Shown here piece after piece: positions 46,062 to 52,327 of a stretch of 64,000 bases of DNA (its first letter is position 1; the number at the start of each line of letters is the position of its first letter). The stretch comes from an uncultured Prevotellaceae bacterium. Its GTDB lineage: Bacteria > Bacteroidota > Bacteroidia > Bacteroidales > Bacteroidaceae. The stretch is from positions 62,001-126,000 of the forward strand of contig ONDH01000007.1 of assembly GCA_900316505.1 (NCBI GenBank), given 5' to 3'. The notes below the pieces were generated by a model. That model was not told the origin of the DNA. It saw only the letters and a list, made by a program, of their open reading frames with translations, and searched no databases. The translations under genes were made by a program, and so were the position numbers.

Positions 46062-46793
46062 TCATTCAAAATAGAAGGTGAAGACAATCATCTTGCTCTT
46101 GGCGCTATTCACTGACTGCGTGAAGATGAGCTCCGACTCATCCCTAATGTCTGAGCGGTTTCTGTTCAAAACATTAGTGAGTCCATACATGAACTTCACT
46201 TCAGGAATGAACTTGAAGAAAGGCAAGTAGAAATCACAACCGAAGCCCGCTTCCAGATAGATGTCCGTGTGTGTGAGCAGATACTGCTTTTGCTTCTTCA
46301 CGGTGAGGTCGAGTGAAGGTGCCACACCAGCTATCATGTATGGACGGTAGTTGTTGAAACGCTCTGCCGCAAACTTGATGTCTATGGGGACGGTGAAGTA
46401 TGTCGATTTGATGGTCTGATACTGTTTGTCTCCATTCGTTTCGTTGCGGAACGTGACGTTTTTGGTGCCGAAGTGCATGGTGGGGATGATGCGCAAACCC
46501 AAATGTTTCGTCAAGTAGAATTCACCCAAGATACCCACTGAGAAGCCCGGCTCGTAGTTTGGCGTTTCGGCAAACCACTGGTCACCCACCTCGTTGACAA
46601 AGCCGTTCTGCTCCAACTCGATGTCCTGCAGGTGCATGCCAGCCAGAAAGCCATAGTGGAACTTTCTTTGGTCAACGTAGGGACGATTCATCACCTTCCT
46701 TTTCTGGGCATGAGCCATGCCAGAAGGGGAGGGGAGAAGCATCATCAGTGCCCATAGACACCCTATTATATAATAATGTGTATATTTCATCAT
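46062..46793 (-). CDS. porT: PorT-like outer-membrane barrel protein
   Basis: The 243-aa protein has a signal peptide ending near GMAHAQ and an 8-strand-type barrel with KFHYGFLAGMHLQDIELEQN, YEPGFSVGILGEFYLTKHLG, and the final strand MIVFTFYFE. This fits PorT, a type IX secretion component of Bacteroidetes. It is the first gene of the leftward operon PorT-GT2-radC-MIP18-lpxH. A generic barrel (OmpW/PorT superfamily) cannot be excluded. Confidence 0.75.
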   Translation of the reverse strand: MMKYTHYYIIGCLWALMMLLPSPSGMAHAQKRKVMNRPYVDQRKFHYGFLAGMHLQDIELEQNGFVNEVGDQWFAETPNYEPGFSVGILGEFYLTKHLGLRIIPTMHFGTKNVTFRNETNGDKQYQTIKSTYFTVPIDIKFAAERFNNYRPYMIAGVAPSLDLTVKKQKQYLLTHTDIYLEAGFGCDFYLPFFKFIPEVKFMYGLTNVLNRNRSDIRDESELIFTQSVNSAKSKMIVFTFYFE

Positions 46794-46895
46794 TTCATTA
46801 AACGAGAAAAAACGCCATTTATTTTGCAGAAAGCGAGGATTGCCGTAACTTTCACTCCGTGCAGGTTACTTTTGCTCGGAAAAAAATAAAATATA

Positions 46896-46939
46896 TTTGG
46901 TTATTAGCCCGCTTAGTCGTAACTTTGTGCAAAGTTACG
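46896..46939. promoter_or_regulatory. proC promoter overlapping a 22-bp palindrome of two opposed -7 boxes
   Basis: TTTG at 46896-46899 and TAACTTTG at 46920-46927 are spaced 20 bases and drive proC. Immediately after, CAAAGTTA (46930-46937) is the same -7 box on the minus strand, facing porT. Together 46918-46939 form CGTAACTTTG-TG-CAAAGTTACG-type symmetry. The minus-strand box lacks a good -33. Confidence 0.65.
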
Positions 46940-46967
46940 TAAAATTGTGCAATTCAACACCAAGAAT

Positions 46968-47753
46968 ATGAAATTAACTGTCATTGGCGCTGGCAATATG
47001 GGCGGCGCGCTCATCAAAGGGTGGGCAAAAAGTGGAAAGATAGACAACATCACTGTGGCTGACAAGAACGAGGCACTGCTGGCGCAGTTCAAGCAGGATT
47101 ATCCAGCCCTGAACATCACTACCGACAACGTGGCGGCTGTGAAGGGTGCTGACATCGTTGTGCTTGTCGTCAAGCCTTGGTTGATGAAGATGGTGTTGGC
47201 AGAGGTGAAGCATGCCCTTGATTTGGACAAGCAAATCATTGTCTCTGATGCAGCCAACTTCACCACGGGCATGTTGGCAGAGGAGTTGGGTGTTGATGGC
47301 CAGTTCTTCTATGTCATCCCCAATATCGCAGCTGAGTTTGGTGCCAGCATGAGCTTCATTGCCAAATCGCCTGCTGCCACTGATGAGAGCCTGCAGGCAG
47401 TGGAGGAACTCTATGCCATTGATGGCGACACCCTTGTTGTGGCAGAAAACCTCGTGGGTCCAGGCATGATGATGGCATCGTGTGGCATTGCCTATGTGAT
47501 GCGTTACATTCGTGCCCAGATGGAAGGTGGTTGCGAGATGGGCTTCTATCCCCATCAGGCCAAACAAATCGCTTTGCAAACCATGCAGGGGGCAGTTTCT
47601 CTCCTCAAGGCTACAGGTTGGCATCCTGAAGAGGCTATCGACAAGGTGACCACCCCTGGTGGCGTGACCATCAAAGGTCTCAACGAACTCGACCATGCGG
47701 GTTTCAACTCGGCAGTCATCCGTTCGTTGAAGGCTGGACTTCGTAAGAATTAG
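46968..47753 (+). CDS. proC: Pyrroline-5-carboxylate reductase ProC
   Basis: The 261-aa enzyme has the NADP-binding MKLTVIGAGNMGGALIKGWA, VLVVKPWLMKMVL, and the C-terminal family signature region ALQTMQGAVSLLKATGWHPE followed by VTTPGGVTIKGLNELDHAG. It makes proline from pyrroline-5-carboxylate. It has its own promoter and is followed by an inverted repeat and tRNA-Leu. The start at 46968 excludes non-conserved upstream residues. Confidence 0.95.
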   Translation: MKLTVIGAGNMGGALIKGWAKSGKIDNITVADKNEALLAQFKQDYPALNITTDNVAAVKGADIVVLVVKPWLMKMVLAEVKHALDLDKQIIVSDAANFTTGMLAEELGVDGQFFYVIPNIAAEFGASMSFIAKSPAATDESLQAVEELYAIDGDTLVVAENLVGPGMMMASCGIAYVMRYIRAQMEGGCEMGFYPHQAKQIALQTMQGAVSLLKATGWHPEEAIDKVTTPGGVTIKGLNELDHAGFNSAVIRSLKAGLRKN

Positions 47754-47863
47754 GAATGAGGAGTGAGGAATTAGGAATTGCCATGCGGCTTGCCCCTAAT
47801 GAGGAACCTAACTGAATAGCCAATTCCTAATTCCTCACTCCTAATTTCTCATTTCTAAAAACT
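47754..47863. repeat. Inverted repeat with GCCATGCGGC core (family 2, copy iv)
   Basis: The left arm GAGGAGTGAGGAATTAGG pairs exactly with CCTAATTCCTCACTCCT; the core GCCATGCGGC (47780-47789) is the reverse complement of the core in copies ii and iii. The arms have a different sequence from the other three copies. It probably also acts as the end of the proC transcript. Confidence 0.65.
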
Positions 47864-47877
47864 TTTCCTTTATTTTT

Positions 47878-47909
47878 TTTGCTTGGTCAAAAAAAAAGTC
47901 CTAACTTTG
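47878..47909 (+). promoter_or_regulatory. Promoter of tRNA-Leu
   Basis: TTTG at 47878-47881 and TAACTTTG at 47902-47909 are spaced exactly 20 bases, a consensus promoter about 20 bases before the tRNA. Confidence 0.8.
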
Positions 47910-47929
47910 CACCCGCATTTAGGAAAAAT

Positions 47930-48011
47930 GCCCAGATGGCGGAATTGGTAGACGCGTTGGTCTCAAACACCAATGGAGCAATCCGTGCCGGTTCGATCCC
48001 GGCTCTGGGTA
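47930..48011 (+). tRNA. tRNA-Leu (anticodon CAA)
   Basis: The 82-nt tRNA is class II. Acceptor GCCCAGA pairs with TCTGGGT (G-U at the end). The D arm has GGAATTGGTAGAC. The anticodon stem TTGGT/ACCAA encloses loop CTCAAAC with anticodon CAA. A variable arm follows, and the T arm contains GGTTCGATCCC. CCA is not encoded. It reads UUG codons. Confidence 0.95.
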
Positions 48012-48019
48012 CTATTAGA

Positions 48020-48056
48020 GGACTTCTGTGAAAGATATTTGCAGAAGTCCTTTTTT
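48020..48056 (+). terminator. Terminator after tRNA-Leu
   Basis: A 9-bp stem GGACTTCTG / CAGAAGTCC is followed by TTTTTT. Confidence 0.85.
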
Positions 48057-48074
48057 GTACCAAAGAAAAAATAG

Positions 48075-48692
48075 ATGAAGACAAGACTGATACTTGGATT
48101 GGTGCTCGTGCTGTCCGTTCTCGGCATGCATGCACAAGAGAATGCCAACACCCGTCAGGCACGCAAGATGTTTGACGAGGTGTATGAAAAAGTGTTTGGT
48201 AAACAGGGTGCCTCTCTGCATTACAAGGTCAATGTTGCCAACCTTTACAAGACTGATGGCACTATTTGGTACCAAGGTAAGAAGAGCAAGTACATGTCTA
48301 AATCGAGCAAGTCGTGGAATGATGGTGTTACAGCCTATGTGGTGAAGGATGACAAGAAGCGTGTGGAGATTTATAATAGTGACGACCCTAAGAAAAGTCG
48401 TTTTGGCGATGATTTCAAATTCGAACCTGACAACTACACCTATCATATCGCCAACGACCCTCGAGGCTACCTCATCACCCTTCGCGTGAAAAAAGGAATG
48501 AAAGGAATGAAGGAGATCCGTGCCTTGCTTGACAAGAAAACACGTGACCCCCTCCAGCTCCGTATCAAGGTTGCCTTCATTTGGGCAAATGTTGATATCT
48601 CTAACTTCAAGTCTGGTGGCATCACCGACGCCACCTTCACTTTCCCCCGAAGTGAGTATAAGGACTATGAAATGGTGGACAAGCGAGATTGA
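48075..48692 (+). CDS. LolA-like periplasmic lipoprotein chaperone
   Basis: The 205-aa protein has a signal peptide (KTRLILGLVLVLSVLGMHAQ) and a LolA-like beta fold with segments GTIWYQGKKSKYMSKSSKSW, DDKKRVEIYN and TDATFTFPRSEYKDYEMVD. LolA carries lipoproteins across the periplasm. Similarity is at the fold and pattern level, so the exact substrate is not certain. It stands alone between two terminators. Confidence 0.7.
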   Translation: MKTRLILGLVLVLSVLGMHAQENANTRQARKMFDEVYEKVFGKQGASLHYKVNVANLYKTDGTIWYQGKKSKYMSKSSKSWNDGVTAYVVKDDKKRVEIYNSDDPKKSRFGDDFKFEPDNYTYHIANDPRGYLITLRVKKGMKGMKEIRALLDKKTRDPLQLRIKVAFIWANVDISNFKSGGITDATFTFPRSEYKDYEMVDKRD

Positions 48693-48701
48693 CCATTAAA
48701 C

Positions 48702-48737
48702 AAGGAGAGGCATCCGATTCACGGAACCTCTCCTTTT
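48702..48737 (+). terminator. Terminator after the LolA-like gene
   Basis: Stem GGAGAGG/CCTCTCC is followed by TTTT, ten bases after the stop codon. Confidence 0.75.
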
Positions 48738-48755
48738 GTATTTAACCTTTAACCA

Positions 48756-49958
48756 TTAGCCTTTTTTCGTCAGGCGTTTGTTCACGATAGCACAAACACA
48801 AGAGTCGCTCCACACGTTTTCAGCCGTCTCCACCATGTCGATGATGGTGTAGAGGGGCAAGATGATGCCCATGATGCCGATGGGGGCACCAACACCTGCC
48901 ATCAGGGAAAGGGTGAGGAAATAGCACCCCATAGGTACTCCTGCGTTTCCAACAGCTGAGACAACGGCGATAAGAAGCCACAGGAGAAGGGTGGGCAGGT
49001 CGAACACCGTGCCTCCGTTCTGCATGACATAAAGTGAGGTGACGAGGATGAAGGCGGCGCATCCGTTCATGTTAATGGTGGTGCATATAGGCAGGACAAA
49101 CCTTGCCACTTCTGGACGCACTTTCTGACGTTGTTCTGCTGACTGCATCGTGACAGGCAGGGTGGCGGCGCTGCTTTTGGTGAAGAGTGCCATGAGCACG
49201 GCTGGTGACATGGCTTTCAGCACCTTCCATGGGTTCAGCCCTCTTGCCAGCAGGAAGAGGGGCAGCACTATGAAGAACTGGATGAGATTGCCACCGATGA
49301 TGACGGCCACATATTGTCCCAATGAACCGATGGCAACGCCTGCTTCCACTTGTGCTGAGAGTTGTGCAGCGAATGCCACGATGCCCAGCGGCAATGTCCA
49401 GATGAGAGCGCGGATGAGGGTGTACAGAACCTCTTGTAGTCCTAAGATGCCTTTGATGAGCACTTGCACGTTCTCGTTTTTGGGAATAAAAGCCAATGCC
49501 AATCCTACGGCAGCACTGACGAGCAAGATGCTGAGCACGTTTCCCTTGGCGAAGGGCTCTATCACATTGTTGGGGATGATGCTGAGAATGTGGTCGTAAT
49601 AAGTGAGTTCTCCCAGATTCTCTGGCACGTCTGTCTGACCTGTCGCCACCACATCAGCAGGCAGATTCTCAGGACTGATGATGAGATAGAGTACCAGCCC
49701 AACGAGGGCTGCTGCAATGGTTGTCAAGAGGGTGTAGCTGATGGTGTGGAGAAAAATCCTTCCAGTCTCTTTCTTTCCTCCCAAGGATGAAAGTGTGGTG
49801 AGGATAGCTAACGCGATGGTAGGTACTGCCACAAACTGAAACAGCCTTGTGTAGATGGTGGCGATGAAGTCCAGAAGGTTGTTCAACCATTCGATGCCCA
49901 ACCAACCGAGCACAGCGCCCAAAAGGAGTGCGCTTGTCCAAATGATGATATTCTTCAT
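48756..49958 (-). CDS. DAACS-family dicarboxylate/amino acid:cation symporter
   Basis: The 400-aa membrane protein has the conserved TM7-HP2 region: FTKSSAATLPVTMQSAEQ, ICTTINMNGCAAF and SAVGNAGVPMGCYFLTL, typical of Glt/DctA/SstT-type carriers. Substrates in the family include dicarboxylates, serine/threonine and cystine; none can be chosen from the sequence. It begins 32 bases after the TonB receptor gene on the same strand, so both are probably driven from the promoter module at 52131-52200. Confidence 0.88.
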   Translation of the reverse strand: MKNIIIWTSALLLGAVLGWLGIEWLNNLLDFIATIYTRLFQFVAVPTIALAILTTLSSLGGKKETGRIFLHTISYTLLTTIAAALVGLVLYLIISPENLPADVVATGQTDVPENLGELTYYDHILSIIPNNVIEPFAKGNVLSILLVSAAVGLALAFIPKNENVQVLIKGILGLQEVLYTLIRALIWTLPLGIVAFAAQLSAQVEAGVAIGSLGQYVAVIIGGNLIQFFIVLPLFLLARGLNPWKVLKAMSPAVLMALFTKSSAATLPVTMQSAEQRQKVRPEVARFVLPICTTINMNGCAAFILVTSLYVMQNGGTVFDLPTLLLWLLIAVVSAVGNAGVPMGCYFLTLSLMAGVGAPIGIMGIILPLYTIIDMVETAENVWSDSCVCAIVNKRLTKKG

Positions 49959-49990
49959 GTTTCTAAATTGTTATGATCGATTATTCACGG

Positions 49991-52021
49991 TTACAATTCC
50001 CATGCTAAGTTCACATACACGTTTCGTCCCTTCTGCGGAATGTCGCACCAGTCAGCGTAGGTGGAGTAGCGTTTGTCGAAGATGTTCTCGATGCCGGCAC
50101 GGATGGTGAGGGCAGTCTGACGGAGGGGCAGTGTGTAGGTGGTGTTGAGGTTGACGATTGCCCATGGATCAGTTTGAGTCTCACCGTATTTGGGGGCATA
50201 GTCCGTCTGGCGTACATTGCCTCGCACTTCCACGCGGGTTTGCAGGCGTTTCCATTTCACATCAAGGTTTGACGCGTAGGCGAAGGGGGAGATGAGCGGC
50301 AGCGGGTCTTGGTCATCATCTCTTCCTGCTGCATAGCTGACCTTGCCGTTCCATGTGAGCCAGGGCAGGGCTTGCCACTGTGCATTGAGGGAAGTGTTGA
50401 CGATGGTTGCATGGGATAGATTTCCATACACTTTCACCCCCTCAGCATCCACAGTCATGGCAGAGAGACGGTTCTCAAACTGTCCTATGATGTAGTTGGA
50501 GAACAGGAAGGTGTTGGCATCGGCTCCGAGCGAGAAGTGTGCAGACGGGCGCCACGTGATGGCTCCGTTCAATTCGATGGCACTCTCATTCTTCAGTCTT
50601 GGGTTGCCGATATAGTCATACTGATCGAATGTGTTGTTCAGGTAGTAGCCATACGCCTCTGTCACAGTTGGGGCGCGGCTTCCCCATCCAGCACCGAAGG
50701 AGAGTTGCCAGTGGGAAGGCTGCCACGTGTAGGTGGCGGCGATGCGTCCCGTAGTCTGTACATAGTGGTCCTTCATACCAGGGAAGAAAACGCGTAGGGC
50801 GTGGTATCCCTCTTCGTTATTGAGTTTCTGCCACTGCTGGGCAATCTTTGCTGATAATTTTACCGACTGCTGATGGGGCAGGGACACCAGGTCGCTTAGC
50901 GCCACCCCTGTATTCAATGTGCCCACATCGGGCCATGTGACCATGTACATGGGTGCTGCACCACCAGGGTACATCGTCATGTCGGCAAACAGACGGTTGT
51001 AGTAGAGGTCGTAGTTCACTTGCACGTCGTGACTTCCCTTTGAAGCGGTGAGCAGGCTGTAGAGTCCGCTTGTCCAGCTCTCCCCGGGCATATCCATGTG
51101 TATAGCCACATCGGGTCGGGTGGTGTCGTCCATGATGTGGGTGATGTGGTTATAGTAGAGCTTTGTCTCCCATGTGTTGAGCACGGGGTGGTCGAACTGG
51201 TGGCGATAGGCAAGCGAGGTGATAAATGCCTCTGCTTTAGACACGTCCATGTTCAGGGCGGGGTAGCCCACGTTGGTGGCACGGTCATAGATGAAAGTGC
51301 CTTCCAACACATCAAGCTCCGTCAACCGAAGACCGAGGTTGATGAAAGCATTCACTTTCCGAAACTGCGAGAATGACACCTTCCTGCCACCGCCTTCCTT
51401 GTAGTTGTCGGCATGGCGGTAGAAGGCACCCCCGTTGGCATAGAACCAGTGCGACGAAGTGGAGGCATCCACTCCATACACCTGCACGTGTCCGTTTGTT
51501 TCGTAGCCAGAGGAGAGCCCCCCTCTTATCCCCCCAAGGGGGGAAGAACCATCCGGACGGCTTCCCTCCCCCAAGGGGGAGTCGGAGGGGGCTGGGAGGG
51601 GGCTGAACCCCACTTTCTTTAGTTTCAAATCTAAGCTACCACCGATGTTGCCTGTCGATTGCGGGTTGCCGTTCAGTCCCGAATTGAGCAGGATGCTCTG
51701 TAGATTGCTGCTTTCCACATAGGAGGTCACTGGATCCATCTTATCTGTGCAGGCATAAAATATCTTCATGCCATCGATGGTGGTGGACACACGTTCTATC
51801 TGCATGTTGTTCACCATAGGTTCCCAAGCGTAAGAGCCGCGTCTGACCAGATTGACGTGCGATAGTTCTGCCAAGTGTTCGTCGATACTTGCCACCTTTC
51901 CCTTTGCTGACCGTTTCCTGCCCTCGTTGGCAGCGGATACGACCACCACTTCGTCAATGAGATGGGAGGGGGTGGAGATGCTGTCCACTGAGAGCAGTGC
52001 TGATAAAATGAATGCAATCAT
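49991..52021 (-). CDS. TonB-dependent receptor, OprC/NosA-like candidate copper receptor, with in-frame palindromic insert
   Basis: The 676-aa receptor lacks the carboxypeptidase-like extension of SusC proteins. It has a plug starting DEVVVVSAANEG and a barrel ending GRNVYVNLAWEL. In the plug, C91-T-D-K-M95 (IFYACTDKMDP) forms CxxxM, and H295-I-M297 (ITHIMDD) forms HxM. OprC of Pseudomonas binds copper through a CxxxM-HxM set with similar spacing. Residues about 138-170 are the in-frame palindromic insertion; removing it brings the two motifs to nearly the OprC spacing. The signal peptide is short. The gene has promoter module A and is followed by a DAACS symporter. Confidence 0.85.
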   Translation of the reverse strand: MIAFILSALLSVDSISTPSHLIDEVVVVSAANEGRKRSAKGKVASIDEHLAELSHVNLVRRGSYAWEPMVNNMQIERVSTTIDGMKIFYACTDKMDPVTSYVESSNLQSILLNSGLNGNPQSTGNIGGSLDLKLKKVGFSPLPAPSDSPLGEGSRPDGSSPLGGIRGGLSSGYETNGHVQVYGVDASTSSHWFYANGGAFYRHADNYKEGGGRKVSFSQFRKVNAFINLGLRLTELDVLEGTFIYDRATNVGYPALNMDVSKAEAFITSLAYRHQFDHPVLNTWETKLYYNHITHIMDDTTRPDVAIHMDMPGESWTSGLYSLLTASKGSHDVQVNYDLYYNRLFADMTMYPGGAAPMYMVTWPDVGTLNTGVALSDLVSLPHQQSVKLSAKIAQQWQKLNNEEGYHALRVFFPGMKDHYVQTTGRIAATYTWQPSHWQLSFGAGWGSRAPTVTEAYGYYLNNTFDQYDYIGNPRLKNESAIELNGAITWRPSAHFSLGADANTFLFSNYIIGQFENRLSAMTVDAEGVKVYGNLSHATIVNTSLNAQWQALPWLTWNGKVSYAAGRDDDQDPLPLISPFAYASNLDVKWKRLQTRVEVRGNVRQTDYAPKYGETQTDPWAIVNLNTTYTLPLRQTALTIRAGIENIFDKRYSTYADWCDIPQKGRNVYVNLAWEL
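51516..51604 (-). repeat. GC-rich palindromic element in frame within the TonB receptor (copy 4)
   Basis: The 78-bp body (51516-51593) has the central CCGTCCGGATGG and inner hairpins CCCCCTTGGGGG and CCCCCCTTGGGGGG. An extra partial arm of 11 bases (51594-51604) repeats the terminal AGCCCCCTCCC. The peptide is SPLPAPSDSPLGEG...RPDGSSPLGG. Confidence 0.85.
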
Positions 52022-52057
52022 GATGAAGTTTTTGTCTGCTTTGTTTCCTGAATACTT

Positions 52058-52099
52058 TTACCAAGACAGGGCAAACCGAGTGCAATGGAACTGGTTCAA
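52058..52099 (-). other. Candidate 13-aa leader ORF in the TonB receptor leader
   Basis: In the roughly 105-base leader a TTG codon opens a frame encoding NQFHCTRFALSW after the initiator, ending TAA 37 bases before the receptor ATG. It contains adjacent His-Cys. The related promoters at 56.1 and 60.8 kb do not have this leader. TTG starts are weak evidence, so this is only a candidate. Confidence 0.25.
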
Positions 52100-52130
52100 T
52101 TGCTGAGGTGCAACCTGCTTTCGTATTTTT

Positions 52131-52200
52131 GTGCAAAGGTACGGGCTTTTCCCCATTCCCCCAATACCCTTTATTCACTATAAACATACCATAAATGAGG
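52131..52200 (-). promoter_or_regulatory. Shared 70-bp promoter module A (TonB receptor)
   Basis: The -7 box is TACCTTTG at 52134-52141 with ATTG as -33. Above it lies TGGTATG-N3-ATAG...GGGTATT. It aligns without gaps to 56131-56200 and 60798-60867. Confidence 0.8.
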
Positions 52201-52327
52201 GATGGAGGGAGGGAAAAGAATTATTTGGCAATTTGAAAAATGGTCAACTAAGCAAACGTCGATAACTTCGAGCGAAGCGATAACTTCGATTACTTCGTCA
52301 CTTCCGAAAGTTGAGTTAATACTTGCA

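Noticed and set aside
51954..52187. Open frame of 77 codons across the TonB receptor leader
   Set aside because: Its start lies upstream of the predicted transcription start and it runs through the receptor gene in another frame; conservation of the promoter module explains the open sequence better.
52131..52200. The shared 70-bp module as a mobile element
   Set aside because: All three copies are in the same register relative to the -7 box, have no terminal inverted repeats, and similarity fades at the transcript start, which fits a regulatory region better.
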